Below are positions 1-11,427 of a DNA stretch of 64,000 bases, in pieces. A program made the position numbers and the translations under genes. Source of the DNA: Acinetobacter indicus CIP 110367 (GTDB lineage: Bacteria; Pseudomonadota; Gammaproteobacteria; Pseudomonadales; Moraxellaceae); assembly GCF_000488255.1 (NCBI RefSeq), contig NZ_KI530754.1, forward strand, positions 434,001 through 498,000. The letters run 5' to 3'. The notes beneath the pieces are model-generated. The model ran no database searches. It had not been told where the DNA came from and saw only the letters and a program-made list of their open reading frames with translations. Position 1 is the stretch's first letter. Each line of letters starts with the position of its first letter.

Positions 1-717
1 GCCGCTTGCCAGAGTAGTGATCTGCAACGTGCGGGAGATCTTGCAGTGTCTGTATTACAACAACAAAATACCGATAAGATTGTCAGCGCTTACCAATGGT
101 CTTTAGATACCGGTGCAGCCAAACCCCTGACCCTGAATTTTAATGACAATGGCCGTTTAAGTATTGGCACCAGCTGTAACCAGATGGGTGGTAACTGGCA
201 GATTAACAACAACCAGTTACAGGTGGGTATGTTAATCAGTACCGAAATGGCCTGTGAAGCCAGCGCCATGCAGCAGGAACGTTTTGCTGCTGCCCTGTTC
301 CAAAAACCTGTCAGCGTGCAGCTGGACATGAAAAATACGCAACAACCGAGCTTAATCTTGACCGCTGCAGATGGCCAGCAACATACTTTTCAGGGCAAAA
401 TGACACCGGAAACCAAATACCAGTCGGCCGGTGAAACCATCTTCCTGGAAATTTCCCCGGAAACCAAAGCCTGTACCGGCGTTGCTCCACAAACCTGCTT
501 GCAGGTACGCGAAGTCAAATACAATGAACAGGGTCTGAAAACCCAAGTTGATCAGGACTGGACTTTATTCTATGACCAAATTGAAGGCTTTCAGCACAAT
601 CCGAATGAACGCCAGATTATTCGGGTCAAGCGTTATGAACTGAAAAACCCGGCGGCTGATCAATCCAAATATGCCTATGTACACGATATGACGGTTGAAA
701 CTGGCCGGATCAATTAA
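1..717 (+). CDS. META-domain / DUF4377 lipoprotein, 5' end outside window
   Basis: The reading frame is open from base 1, so the gene begins outside the window; the GTG at 46 is not its true start. The first codons read Ala-Ala-Cys-Gln-Ser-Ser, which looks like the end of a lipobox with the Cys at about base 7, so the mature protein is probably a lipoprotein. The first half resembles a META (HslJ-like) domain, with the typical pattern of a compact fold around TSCNQMGGNW and a later METACEAS-like Cys stretch (here STEMACEAS). The second half, from about base 430, resembles DUF4377, with CTGVAPQTCLQVRE and a C-terminal beta-rich part ending in ETGRIN. META proteins are linked to heat or antibiotic stress in E. 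coli HslJ; the role here is unknown. Family assignment is from memory of motifs. Confidence 0.8.
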   Translation, partial: AACQSSDLQRAGDLAVSVLQQQNTDKIVSAYQWSLDTGAAKPLTLNFNDNGRLSIGTSCNQMGGNWQINNNQLQVGMLISTEMACEASAMQQERFAAALFQKPVSVQLDMKNTQQPSLILTAADGQQHTFQGKMTPETKYQSAGETIFLEISPETKACTGVAPQTCLQVREVKYNEQGLKTQVDQDWTLFYDQIEGFQHNPNERQIIRVKRYELKNPAADQSKYAYVHDMTVETGRIN

Positions 718-744
718 CAGCAGATCTTTAAAAAATAACCCATA

Positions 745-774
745 AAAAAACCGAGGTCAGTGCCTCGGTTTTTT
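745..774. terminator. Bidirectional intrinsic terminator
   Basis: Stem CCGAGG (751-756) and CCTCGG (763-768) flanked by an A run on the left and a T run on the right. It lies between two convergent genes and can serve both. Confidence 0.85.
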
Positions 775-795
775 CAGCTTATACGCAGTTAAAAC

Positions 796-2480
<1,685 letters not shown>

Positions 2481-3278
2481 ATGAATTCGCAAATTGCTCT
2501 CATCCAGAATATTGATGCCCTGCTTCCTCAAACCCAATGCGGTTTATGTGGACATCGGGATGGATGTTTACCCTATGCAAAGTCAATTGCCGAAGGTGAA
2601 GCCGCCAATAAATGTGTACCGGGCGGTCAACCGGTTGCCGATGCGCTGGCCAACCTGCTGGGCAGAGAACGCTTAACCGCCGAAGCCAGTGTCTGGCCCA
2701 TTCAGTCCGATGGCCGTCCGCAGCGTATGAAAGCGGTGATTCGTGAAGATGAATGTATTGGCTGTACCAAATGTATTAATGCCTGCCCGGTCGATGCCAT
2801 TTTAGGTTCCGGCAAACTGATGCACAGCATTCTGACCGACCTGTGTACCGGCTGTGAACTGTGTATTCCACCCTGCCCGGTGGACTGTATTGATCTGGTT
2901 GAAGATGTCAAACCCGTACCCACAGACGCGGAACGGATGAGCGAGCAGAAGGATTTACGCCAGCGCTATTATGCGCACATTCAGCGTGAAGAGCTGCGCC
3001 GCCTGCACCGTAAAGGGCCCGTGGTGCGTGCTGAAATTGATACCGCGCTGTTCGCCCAGTTCTCGCAGCAGACCGATGCCGTACCGGAAATCCAGATGGT
3101 TGAAAAAGCCGATCATCCGGCTGTCACCCACGATGCCAAAACCACCATCGAGCTGGCCAAGCTCAGAACCCAGATCAAAAAATTAGAAAAACAGCTGAGT
3201 GTGCGTGAAGATGCCAACAAGCGCGCGCAACTGGCGCAGCTTCAGCAACAATTACAGCACTTACAGGGAGAGGCCTAA
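2481..3278 (+). CDS. rnfB: RnfB-like ferredoxin (orphan, no membrane anchor)
   Basis: Iron-sulfur electron carrier related to RnfB/RsxB. The N terminus has an Fe-S domain with the Cys pattern C-x2-C-x5-C ([10 protein letters not shown], about residues 20-30) followed by a fourth Cys in NKCVPGG. Two ferredoxin clusters follow: [12 protein letters not shown] (about residue 92 on) and [16 protein letters not shown] charged, Gln/Lys-rich tail of about 60 residues looks coiled-coil. The usual RnfB N-terminal transmembrane helix is missing and no rnfA, C, D, G or E gene is nearby, so this is not part of a visible Rnf complex. It ends 3 bases before nth, so the two genes are cotranscribed; a link to the [4Fe-4S] enzyme endonuclease III is inference only. 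Confidence 0.85.
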   Translation: MNSQIALIQNIDALLPQTQCGLCGHRDGCLPYAKSIAEGEAANKCVPGGQPVADALANLLGRERLTAEASVWPIQSDGRPQRMKAVIREDECIGCTKCINACPVDAILGSGKLMHSILTDLCTGCELCIPPCPVDCIDLVEDVKPVPTDAERMSEQKDLRQRYYAHIQREELRRLHRKGPVVRAEIDTALFAQFSQQTDAVPEIQMVEKADHPAVTHDAKTTIELAKLRTQIKKLEKQLSVREDANKRAQLAQLQQQLQHLQGEA

Positions 3279-3281
3279 TTC

Positions 3282-3992
3282 ATGAGCAGCGCAGTCAAAC
3301 CGGTAAAAAACTTGACCCGAAAGCAGGTCTATACCTTTTTTGAGCGCTTGCGTGAACAGCGTCCGCATCCAACCACCGAACTGAATTTCTCCTCACCGTT
3401 TGAATTGCTGGTGGCAGTGACCTTATCGGCGCAGGCCACCGATGTTAGCGTGAACAAAGCCACAGACAAATTATTTCCAGTAGCGAATACTCCGGAAGCG
3501 ATTTATGCACTGGGGGTTGATGGACTAAAGGACTATATCAAGACCATTGGCCTATATAATTCCAAAGCGGAAAATGTGATTAAGGCCTGTAAAATCCTGA
3601 TTGAAAAGCATAACAGCCAGGTACCGGAAAATCGGGCCGATCTGGAAGCCTTGCCGGGTGTGGGGCGTAAAACAGCCAATGTGGTGCTGAACACGGCGTT
3701 TGGTCAACCGACCATGGCAGTCGACACGCATATTTTCCGTGTCGGCAACCGGACCGGTTTAGCCGTGGGTAAAAATGTGCTGGAAGTGGAGCACCGTCTG
3801 GTGAAGGTGATTCCCAAAGAATTTATCGTTGATGCACATCACTGGCTAATTCTGCATGGCCGCTATTGCTGTATTGCCCGCAAGCCTAAATGCTATGAAT
3901 GTGTAGTGGCCGATGTCTGTAACTGGCCAGACCGGTTTGAGTTTGGAGCTGCGCGCCAGATTGCAGTCAAAAATATTGAAGCTGAATCCTGA
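3282..3992 (+). CDS. nth: Endonuclease III
   Basis: Base-excision DNA glycosylase/AP lyase that removes oxidised pyrimidines. The helix-hairpin-helix LPGVGRKTANVVLN contains the catalytic Lys, and the catalytic Asp is in VDTHIFRV. The C-terminal [4Fe-4S] ligands are visible with family spacing C-x6-C-x2-C-x5-C (CIARKPKCYECVVADVC). At 236 residues it is somewhat longer than the E. coli enzyme (211), through an N-terminal extension and a tail after the cluster. It starts 3 bases after the rnfB-like gene, and a hairpin terminator overlaps its last codons. Confidence 0.97.
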   Translation: MSSAVKPVKNLTRKQVYTFFERLREQRPHPTTELNFSSPFELLVAVTLSAQATDVSVNKATDKLFPVANTPEAIYALGVDGLKDYIKTIGLYNSKAENVIKACKILIEKHNSQVPENRADLEALPGVGRKTANVVLNTAFGQPTMAVDTHIFRVGNRTGLAVGKNVLEVEHRLVKVIPKEFIVDAHHWLILHGRYCCIARKPKCYECVVADVCNWPDRFEFGAARQIAVKNIEAES

Positions 3993-4006
3993 ATTCAGCT
4001 TTTTTT
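3979..4006 (+). terminator. Terminator overlapping the nth stop
   Basis: AAGCTGAAT and ATTCAGCTT arms around a 5-base loop that includes the nth stop codon, followed by seven T. Confidence 0.8.
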
Positions 4007-4086
4007 ATACTTGAAGATGACCTGCGCTGCATATTCGAGGTAGATCATTCAATAATGCTGATCTAAGCCGGGCGACCAAAAGCCGC

Positions 4087-4293
4087 TTAGTCTTGTGCGT
4101 CTTTATCTTGCGCTTTTTTCTGCTGCTCTAATTGCGCCTGCAATTTAGGATGCAATTGACGTTGCTGTGGCTGGTTGGCATTTTCAGCACGTTCTTCCTG
4201 ACGCACTTTTAGCAGCATTTTATAGCTGATATAAAACAGACCCACCAACATGGCCAGGAACAGCACCATTAAAATTAACATACCAATTTTCAC
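4087..4293 (-). CDS. Small single-pass membrane protein
   Basis: A 68-residue protein with one N-terminal transmembrane helix (MLILMVLFLAMLVGLFYISY, about residues 4-24) and a charged, Gln/Lys-rich cytoplasmic tail likely to be helical or coiled. I choose the GTG at 4293 with AAGGA about 10 bases upstream. The longer frame from 4365 (TTG) has no ribosome site and would run through the adk terminator hairpin at 4323-4354, so it is rejected. Function not recognised; it sits downstream of adk but after a terminator. Confidence 0.7.
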   Translation of the reverse strand: MKIGMLILMVLFLAMLVGLFYISYKMLLKVRQEERAENANQPQQRQLHPKLQAQLEQQKKAQDKDAQD

Positions 4294-4322
4294 CGAGGCA
4301 GTTTCCTTATACGCACGCAAAT

Positions 4323-4354
4323 AAAAAAGGAGCCCTACTATGACCGAGGACTCC
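4323..4354 (-). terminator. Terminator of adk
   Basis: On the minus strand GGAGTCCT pairs with AGGGCTCC (one G-T wobble) and is followed by six T. It lies just after the adk stop codon. Confidence 0.8.
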
Positions 4355-4381
4355 CTTAAAGTCAAAACAATCAGCGGGTGA

Positions 4382-5053
<672 letters not shown>

Positions 5054-5123
5054 TCATTTTTAACAATGTACATGACACTTTGTTCATGACGAACTCAGGT
5101 TCGACATGCTGTCCAGCATCCAA

Positions 5124-6440
5124 TTATAAGAAAGCGACAAACAAATGTATTAAACCAGCAATAAAACCGGTTACCCCTCCCAATACAATCAAGATCCATT
5201 CATCTTCCTGAAAGGCAGGACGCAATAAATTTTGAAACTCTCTTGGTGTAAGTTCAAGAATACGTTCTCTAAACATTTGATAGATTTTCTGTGCACGGCT
5301 CGCATTAAAGGCTGGGTCGCATACAGGCACCATCGTAATTTCAATTGAGCGATCGATCAAGTCTGTCTTGAGTTTCGCGTATTCTTTTGGCCCTAAAGAC
5401 AATTGTAAAGAGGTTCTGACCAGTGGGGTTTCCATAATTTCATTAATATGGCGTTTAACAATCCGACGGGTCTTGTCTTTTTTACTGCCATACATCATTT
5501 CGGTCATAATGGATTTTAAAGTAATTAAATCTTCGGTGACCACACTGGCAAATACATCAGACACCTCTTCCTGGCGCTTCATAAAGGCACCCTGAACATT
5601 ATAGGTGCCAATGCGCGGAATAACAGGTTTAATCCACGGAAATTTGCGACTCTGTGTTCGCGTAAAAAATTGTGGATACTTCACATAATGCGGTTCAATC
5701 GGGTTGAACACCATCCAGATCGCAATCCAGTTGGTTAAAAAGCCCCAGATGGCGGCCCAGAATGGTACGGTCCAGTGCCACGGCACAATAAACCAGACAA
5801 TCATCTGGAATATACCAAAGAACATCCCGATTAACGCACTGATATGCCAGATAAAGTTAATTTCTTTCTGGCCCACTTTCAGGAACATACGCACCATTAA
5901 ACGGCGGTCGCCTTCCATCTGGCGTACCACCATTTCGCGCATATCCACCAGTGACTCGACATTCAAAGTCAGTTCAGTGACCAGTTCACGTAGCACCGCA
6001 GGCAGCTGTTTATGTGCCTGGGCATAAATGCGGCGTTTAATTGAATAGGGCAGGTTCTCCCACAGCACAGCATTGCGATCGATCATCACCTCATCAATTA
6101 AATGCTCCAGCTCGAAACCGACCTGCTCGCCAATAATCCGTGCCATATCTTCCGGGTCCATGGCATCCAGAAATTCGCGCAATGAGCCCAGTTTAGACAA
6201 GGTATTGTCGGTAATAATGCCTGAAATACGCCCGGCTTTTCTCGGCACAATCCCCTGCCAGCCCACCGGCAACGGCCCCAGATGAAAGCCCCAGAAATTA
6301 ATGGGATAGAACACCATTTTCAGTGCCATCCACACGTGGGCCCAGGTCACAAAAGCGGTGACAGGGATAATGCTGAGCACAGCCCAAAAATCCGGGCGAT
6401 TCAAAAAGGTTTGCCACAACTGATTGATGTACTCAAGCAT
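5124..6440 (-). CDS. DUF445 family membrane protein
   Basis: A 438-residue inner-membrane protein of the DUF445 family. Hydrophobic segments are at the N terminus (about residues 15-45), a central hairpin (about 200-250, rich in Trp and Phe: FIWHISALIGMFFGIFQM and WTVPFWAAIWGFLTNW) and the extreme C terminus (ILIVLGGVTGFIAGLIHLFVAF). Between them are charged helical regions such as VDMREMVVRQMEGDRRLM. No enzymatic motif is visible. Function unknown; single gene with a weak GGAAAA ribosome site before the ATG at 6440. Confidence 0.85.
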   Translation of the reverse strand: MLEYINQLWQTFLNRPDFWAVLSIIPVTAFVTWAHVWMALKMVFYPINFWGFHLGPLPVGWQGIVPRKAGRISGIITDNTLSKLGSLREFLDAMDPEDMARIIGEQVGFELEHLIDEVMIDRNAVLWENLPYSIKRRIYAQAHKQLPAVLRELVTELTLNVESLVDMREMVVRQMEGDRRLMVRMFLKVGQKEINFIWHISALIGMFFGIFQMIVWFIVPWHWTVPFWAAIWGFLTNWIAIWMVFNPIEPHYVKYPQFFTRTQSRKFPWIKPVIPRIGTYNVQGAFMKRQEEVSDVFASVVTEDLITLKSIMTEMMYGSKKDKTRRIVKRHINEIMETPLVRTSLQLSLGPKEYAKLKTDLIDRSIEITMVPVCDPAFNASRAQKIYQMFRERILELTPREFQNLLRPAFQEDEWILIVLGGVTGFIAGLIHLFVAFL

Positions 6441-6502
6441 GCATATTTTCCATATTTATTTCTAATTACCGGATTCTAAAAGCATTTAACTCGCTATTCT
6501 GG

Positions 6503-7030
6503 CTATAAACCCACACTTAAAGTATAGGAAAATTGTAGTTTTGGCTCGGTTTCTGCAATCACCCGACCGGCCCGATCTTCCAGTTTTTCACCTGCACCAA
6601 TCCCCACACTAAAGGTACTGATCCGTTCACGGCTCAGCAAGACATAAGCAAGATCTACACCAGCGCCCAGACGTGCTTTCTCTTTCTGGTCGACCACTTT
6701 GGATTCAAGATGACCCGCATAAGCTCCGATATAATAACCATTTTTATCTTTACCGGTGAAATGATATGGCAAGCGAAAGCCAATTTGTCCACCCGGTTCA
6801 TGATCCCCATTTAAAAATGCCCCGGCTTTGGCATAGGCAATGCCGTAGGGATTGACCCATTCTGCATTTAAATGAAGTAATTTTTGTGTAATTCCTGCCC
6901 CGACATTCCAGGTTTTTGTATCTTCCCCGGTCAATTTTGCCTTCGGGAAAAAAGAAGATTCTTCGGCATAGGCCACATTGCACAGCGCAATACATGCCAC
7001 TAAGGAATATACTTTTTTCATTATTTTCAC
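6503..7030 (-). CDS. Putative outer-membrane / periplasmic beta-barrel protein
   Basis: A small exported protein with a clear signal peptide (KKVYSLVACIALCNVAYA followed by EESS). The mature part of about 150 residues has alternating polar/aromatic stretches (NVGAGITQKLLHLNAEW, YGIAYAKAGAFLN, NGYYIGAYAGHLES, LQFSYTLSVGL), the look of a small eight-strand-type barrel, and YfaZ-like proteins come to mind. I use the GTG at 7030 because AAGGA lies 5 bases upstream; ATG at 7021 is the alternative and leaves the same mature protein. No recognised function. Single gene. Confidence 0.65.
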   Translation of the reverse strand: MKIMKKVYSLVACIALCNVAYAEESSFFPKAKLTGEDTKTWNVGAGITQKLLHLNAEWVNPYGIAYAKAGAFLNGDHEPGGQIGFRLPYHFTGKDKNGYYIGAYAGHLESKVVDQKEKARLGAGVDLAYVLLSRERISTFSVGIGAGEKLEDRAGRVIAETEPKLQFSYTLSVGL

Positions 7031-7260
7031 CAAGTTCCTTAATTCTAATTGTAAAACAATCCTGTTTTATTTTTTTGACTGTAGCAGATTTACCCAGATT
7101 CTTATATACAGCAGCCGATCTTTTTATTGTCGCAAAAGTCAAAAATCTAAATCGCATTATTTGTGTCGAATCGGTCATGCAGGCATACGCAAAGCGCTGT
7201 GTTATCGGCTAGAATAACAGCCCTATTCTCATCTCCTTGATCTGTTTAAGCCGATTGCAT

Positions 7261-9273
7261 ATGAAACAGCACTTTCCTTTAAAAAACGTTCAGCAAGAAA
7301 AGCGCATTTTTCGCAATCGGGTGTTCATCTCTATCGGGCTGGTCAGTTTCTTTTTGCTGCTGCTGGTGGTGCGTTATGCCTATCTGCAAATCAGCAACTT
7401 TGATGAGTTTGCCACCGCATCTGACAAAAACCGGATTCGCCTGCAACCCTTAGCGCCCGCGCGCGGTTATATTTATGACCGTAATGGGGTATTGCTGGCC
7501 GATAACTATCCGGTCTTTACCGCGACCTTAAGCCGGGCCGATGTCGAAGATATTGATGCCACCATCGAACGGCTGACCCCGATTCTGGAACTGACTGAAG
7601 AAGATATTGAACGCTTCCAGAGCCGGATTAAAACCGCACGTAAAACTGAACGGGTGTCCATTAAACTGAATCTGAACGAAACCGATATTGCCCGTTTCAG
7701 TGAAGTGAAATTCCAGTTTTCCGGGGTGAATATTGAAACCCAGATGACCCGTTACTATCCACATGGTGAGCTGTTTGCGCATGTGATTGGTTATGTGGGC
7801 CGGATCAATGACAAAGAGCTGAAAGAGATTGATAAAGATGCCTACGCCGGCACCAACCTGATTGGTAAAATTGGCGTAGAAAAATCATATGAGCATTTAC
7901 TGCACGGCGTACCGGGTAATGAATCGGTCGAGGCCGATGCACACGGTAATGTACTGCGTCATTTGGGCCGTAAAGACCCAGTTCGCGGTAATGATCTCTA
8001 CTTGTCCTTAGATTATGGCTTACAAGTGGTGGCCTCTGAACAGCTGGCCGGCCGTCGTGGTGCGATTGTCGCGCTTGATCCACGTACCGGGGAAATTCTG
8101 GCGCTGGTGTCAAGCCCCAGCTTTAACCCGAATCTCTTTGTCACCGGCATCAGCCATACCAACTATGCCGCCCTGCGCGACAATATTGACCAGCCGCTAT
8201 ATAACCGTGCCGTACAAGGAGTCTATCCGCCCGGCTCGACCATTAAGCCAATGTTTGGTTTAGGCGGGATTCATTATGGTCTGGTCGACTGGAGCACTGC
8301 GATTCAGGATTATGGCTATTTCACCTTACCAGGCGACAGCCACCGTTTCCGTGACCATAAAAAATCGGGGCATGGCATTGTCAATATGCACACTGCTCAG
8401 GTGGTGTCCTGTGATACCTATTTCTATGTACTGTCCTACCGGATGGGCATTGAAAAGATGAATGACTGGATGCGCCAGTTTGGTTTTAGTGAGCACACTG
8501 GTGTTGATTTACCAAGTGAAAGCACTGGTTTATACCCGAGTCCGGAATGGAAGATGCGTACCCGCAATGCCAAATGGATGCGTGGTGAGACCATTTCCGT
8601 CAGTATTGGTCAGGGTGCCTTTACCGCAACACCATTACAACTGGCCATGGCTACGGCCATTACCGCCAACCAGGGCTTTAAAGTCACGCCACACGTGCTG
8701 CGTGAAAGCCGCGGTGCACGGCCATTTAAGGTGCATAATGGTACCAATGGCCGCATTGAATTTAACGGGACCGATGAAGACTGGATTAAAATGCGCGATG
8801 CCATGGTTGATGTCATTCAATCAGGCACCGGTAAAGGCATTAAAAGCGGCCTGCAATATTCAATTGCCGGAAAAACCGGGACCGCGCAGGTCAAAAGTAT
8901 TGCGCAGGGCAAACGCTATAATGAAGCACTGCTCACCGACCGTCAGCTTGACCACGGTTTATTTGTCGGCTTCGCTCCGGCAGAAAAACCTGAAATTGCC
9001 ATTGCGGTGATTCTGGAAAATGGCCGTGGTGGGAGTGCTGCCACTGCCCTGGCCCGTCCAATTCTGGATTACTGGCTACTCAACAAAGACAAGAATCCGA
9101 TTCGCCCATCTGCGGCCCAAATTAGTGGTGGCCTGATGACCGCCGGTTTAAAGCCAAGTGAACTGCCAAGTGCCGAAGGTGCTCGTAGCACCACCACTCC
9201 GGCTCAGGATACTGCTGCATCTGCGCCAGCAACACCGGCCGCTGCCCCATCTGCCACAATAGAGAGTGACTAA
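7261..9273 (+). CDS. mrdA: Penicillin-binding protein 2 (peptidoglycan transpeptidase)
   Basis: Class B PBP that cross-links peptidoglycan during cell elongation, partner of RodA. One transmembrane helix at about residues 20-42, then the dimerisation domain (RLQPLAPARGYIYDRNG), then the transpeptidase domain. Active-site Ser326 is in PPGSTIKP with Lys329; the second motif is S383-C-D385; the third is K538-T-G in AGKTGTAQ. A long Ala/Pro/Thr-rich tail ends the protein. I use the ATG at 7261; an in-frame TTG at 7237 has no good ribosome site. It runs 3 bases into rsmD, so the two are one transcript. rodA is not adjacent. Confidence 0.97.
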   Translation: MKQHFPLKNVQQEKRIFRNRVFISIGLVSFFLLLLVVRYAYLQISNFDEFATASDKNRIRLQPLAPARGYIYDRNGVLLADNYPVFTATLSRADVEDIDATIERLTPILELTEEDIERFQSRIKTARKTERVSIKLNLNETDIARFSEVKFQFSGVNIETQMTRYYPHGELFAHVIGYVGRINDKELKEIDKDAYAGTNLIGKIGVEKSYEHLLHGVPGNESVEADAHGNVLRHLGRKDPVRGNDLYLSLDYGLQVVASEQLAGRRGAIVALDPRTGEILALVSSPSFNPNLFVTGISHTNYAALRDNIDQPLYNRAVQGVYPPGSTIKPMFGLGGIHYGLVDWSTAIQDYGYFTLPGDSHRFRDHKKSGHGIVNMHTAQVVSCDTYFYVLSYRMGIEKMNDWMRQFGFSEHTGVDLPSESTGLYPSPEWKMRTRNAKWMRGETISVSIGQGAFTATPLQLAMATAITANQGFKVTPHVLRESRGARPFKVHNGTNGRIEFNGTDEDWIKMRDAMVDVIQSGTGKGIKSGLQYSIAGKTGTAQVKSIAQGKRYNEALLTDRQLDHGLFVGFAPAEKPEIAIAVILENGRGGSAATALARPILDYWLLNKDKNPIRPSAAQISGGLMTAGLKPSELPSAEGARSTTTPAQDTAASAPATPAAAPSATIESD

Positions 9274-9276
9274 ACC

Positions 9277-9831
9277 ATGAAAAACCAGCTACGAATTATT
9301 GGTGGAGACTGGAAACGTCGCCAGTTGGCCTTTGCCAGTATTGACGGTTTACGCCCGACGCCGGACCGGGTGCGTGAAACCCTGTTTAACTGGCTGATGT
9401 GGGATGTGCAAAATGCCAAAGTACTGGACCTGTGTGCCGGCTCGGGGGCGCTTTCCTTTGAAGCGCTATCACGTGGTGCTGCACAGGTCACCATGATTGA
9501 ACCGGACCGCACTCAAGCCCAGTTCCTGACCCAGAACCTAGAACTGTTAAAAGTCACCAAAGCCCGGGCCCAGTTAAAAATCAGTACTGCACAGCAGGCG
9601 CTGGCCAGTCTGAAAGACAGCTATGATCTGGTGTTTCTTGATCCGCCTTATAGCCTGGATTTATGGGAACAGCTGGCACAACTGGCTGATCCATTAATTC
9701 AGGATAAAGGCCTGATTTATGTCGAAGCCGACCGTGATCTAAAACAGCTAAAACTGCCGGCCTCCTGGCAGCAAATCAAGGAAACCAAAGCCGGTACGGT
9801 CCGCGCCGGACTGTATCAGAAATCACTTTAA
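9277..9831 (+). CDS. rsmD: 16S rRNA (guanine-966-N2)-methyltransferase
   Basis: Methylates G966 of 16S rRNA using S-adenosylmethionine. The SAM-binding motif VLDLCAGSGALSFEAL is near residues 45-60 and the catalytic DPPY motif is at residues 122-125 (LVFLDPPYSL). The N-terminal RIIGGDWKRRQL and LRPTPDRVRETLFNWL are typical of RsmD. Length 184 residues is standard. Starts 3 bases after the mrdA stop. Confidence 0.95.
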   Translation: MKNQLRIIGGDWKRRQLAFASIDGLRPTPDRVRETLFNWLMWDVQNAKVLDLCAGSGALSFEALSRGAAQVTMIEPDRTQAQFLTQNLELLKVTKARAQLKISTAQQALASLKDSYDLVFLDPPYSLDLWEQLAQLADPLIQDKGLIYVEADRDLKQLKLPASWQQIKETKAGTVRAGLYQKSL

Positions 9832-9851
9832 CGTTTGATTGAACGGTTATA

Positions 9852-9880
9852 AAAAAAGGATTCCAGATGGAATCCTTTTT
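9852..9880. terminator. Bidirectional terminator after rsmD
   Basis: AAAGGATTCC and GGAATCCTTT arms, with A run before and T run after, between convergent genes. Confidence 0.85.
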
Positions 9881-9883
9881 GAT

Positions 9884-10315
9884 TTATACGCCCGGTCGTA
9901 ATGGACGCTGCACTCCAGAAGTCGGCGGCAAAGCCGTCACTGGTTTGGCCTTAGCTGGATTACTCACCTGTGGCTTCTTCACGGGCGGCTTGTTGGCCAC
10001 CGGACGATTTGGCTTTACCGGTTTGCTTTGTGCAGGTTTACTCTGTGTCGGTTTATGTGCAGGACGATTGGCCTGACCCGGTTTTTGCCCATGCGGACGT
10101 TGAGCATGCGGTCGATTCACTGGCTTAACCGATGGACGCTGCTGAATATACACCGGACGGCGTTCATGTTCCCAACGCGACACGGTATATGGATAGCTTG
10201 AATAGCCTCGATCATATCCGGTATAGACGCTATGTCGTGGACCACTCTCATACGGCGTGACCACACACCCGGTAAGTGCCACCGCCACCAGCGACACAAA
10301 AGCCAGCTTTTTCAT
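9884..10315 (-). CDS. Lys/Pro-rich lipoprotein
   Basis: A 143-residue protein with a lipoprotein signal peptide (MKKLAFVSLVAVALTGC, Cys at residue 17). The mature N-terminal part is Tyr/Arg-rich; the rest is low-complexity with many Lys-Pro, Arg-Pro and Gln-Lys-Pro repeats (KPTQSKPAQSKPVKPNRP). Such basic tails suggest binding to anionic surfaces such as peptidoglycan or LPS, but that is only inference. I use the ATG at 10315, which is preceded by GGGGATAA; the longer frame to 10354 would bury the signal peptide. Function unknown. Confidence 0.75.
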   Translation of the reverse strand: MKKLAFVSLVAVALTGCVVTPYESGPRHSVYTGYDRGYSSYPYTVSRWEHERRPVYIQQRPSVKPVNRPHAQRPHGQKPGQANRPAHKPTQSKPAQSKPVKPNRPVANKPPVKKPQVSNPAKAKPVTALPPTSGVQRPLRPGV

Positions 10316-10653
10316 GCAATTTATCCCCTGTTCAGATGGCTGCATTTTCAGCAATCAGCATGAATTTACTGGCAATTTTTTGTTGCGTTCCTGTATGTGC
10401 AAGTTCATATTTCATCCATATCTAGGCTATTTTTCTGGTGGATAAAAGAAAAGACTGGCCGAGTTTCTGTCGAGTTAAGGTTATATCTGCCCTGCCTGAT
10501 CTACTATTTGCAAGTGGAGACCAAAATTGGTTCAGAAAGATGAGCTTTTGACTCGATATTCAAGCAGTGCAAATGTTGAATACTCACAAGAAAAAAGACA
10601 GCCGTAGCCATCTTTTTAGAATCAGGGAAAAATAGAGATATTGCTTAGGCTAT
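10316..10653. other. Intergenic region between lipoprotein and ureG
   Basis: About 340 bases without a convincing gene. Its right end (10637-10655) is one copy of a 19-base sequence, GATATTGCTTAGGCTATTT, found again at 56621-56639; this copy reaches into the ureG stop codon. I see no terminator hairpin for the urease operon here. Confidence 0.5.
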
Positions 10654-10655
10654 TT
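10637..10655. repeat. Dispersed 19-base repeat, copy 1
   Basis: GATATTGCTTAGGCTATTT, identical to 56621-56639. It directly follows the ureG coding end. Flanks differ between the copies, so it may be part of a short intergenic element. Confidence 0.6.
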
Positions 10656-11268
10656 AGTTTTTAAACAGGCCCTGTTTTTCAATAAACTCAATAATCTGCT
10701 CCAAACCATCTTTGGTTTTCATATTGGAAAATAAAAATGGTTTTTCGCCACGCATACGTTTGGCATCTTGGTCCATGATATCGAGATTAGCCCCGACCAT
10801 TGGCGCTAGATCTGTTTTATTAATGATTAGTAAATCTGACTTGGTAATGCCCGGTCCACCTTTACGTGGAATCTTTTCACCGCCTGCAACATCAATCACA
10901 TACAAGGTCAAATCCGACAGTTCAGGGCTAAAGGTCGCAGCCAAATTATCGCCGCCACTTTCAATAATAATTAGCTCTAGACCATCAAACTTTTCACATA
11001 AGTCATCAATAGCTGCAAGGTTAATGGAGGCATCTTCACGAATCGCGGTATGCGGACAGCCCCCTGTTTCGACCCCGACAATACGGTCAGGTGTCATCGC
11101 TTCATTGCGGGTTAAAAAGTTGGAATCTTCTTTGGTGTAAATATCGTTGGTCACCACCGCCATGTTATAGCGTGTACGCAACGCTTGGCATAAATTCAGC
11201 GTCAATGCGGTTTTACCTGAGCCAACTGGACCACCGATACCGACACGTAATGGAGAGCGTTCTGTCAT
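10654..11268 (-). CDS. ureG: Urease accessory GTPase UreG
   Basis: SIMIBI-class GTPase that drives nickel delivery to apo-urease. P-loop GPVGSGKT at residues 13-20; the nickel-binding Cys71-Pro-His73 is in [15 protein letters not shown]; Switch and guanine motifs are seen as [15 protein letters not shown] and NKTDLAP. 204 residues is standard. It is the last gene of the minus-strand urease operon, after ureF, with a 160-base gap holding palindromic repeats. GGAAA upstream of the ATG. Confidence 0.97.
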   Translation of the reverse strand: MTERSPLRVGIGGPVGSGKTALTLNLCQALRTRYNMAVVTNDIYTKEDSNFLTRNEAMTPDRIVGVETGGCPHTAIREDASINLAAIDDLCEKFDGLELIIIESGGDNLAATFSPELSDLTLYVIDVAGGEKIPRKGGPGITKSDLLIINKTDLAPMVGANLDIMDQDAKRMRGEKPFLFSNMKTKDGLEQIIEFIEKQGLFKN

Positions 11269-11285
11269 GTTAATTTTCCTTATAA

Positions 11286-11423
11286 AAGCCCTCTCCTTCT
11301 AGGAGATGAGCATTAATACTGCGCAAGGGTGAGGTCATCCCCTCTCCCTTACCCTCTCCCATAGGGAGAGGGAATATTGATTAAATTTTTAATCCCTCTA
11401 AATCTCCCTTTTAAAAGGGAGAC
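11286..11423. repeat. CCCTCTCC-type palindromic intergenic element (ureG-ureF)
   Basis: Holds a perfect hairpin CCCTCTCCC-ATA-GGGAGAGGG (11352-11372) and a second palindrome TCTCCCTTTT/AAAAGGGAGA (11403-11422). The same motif recurs at 15940-16024, 31310-31359 and 56501-56547. REP-like element; may affect mRNA processing in the operon. Confidence 0.7.
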
Positions 11424-11427
11424 TTTC

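Noticed and set aside
4294..4365. N-terminal extension of the small membrane protein from TTG at 4365
   Set aside because: It would run through the adk terminator hairpin and has no ribosome site; the GTG at 4293 is better.
6916..7217. Plus-strand frames upstream of mrdA
   Set aside because: They overlap the signal peptide region of the exported protein gene and have no ribosome site or family.
8462..9010. Second-frame 182-codon frame inside mrdA
   Set aside because: It lies fully within the strongly supported PBP2 coding sequence, has Cys/Pro/Arg-rich shadow composition and no ribosome site.
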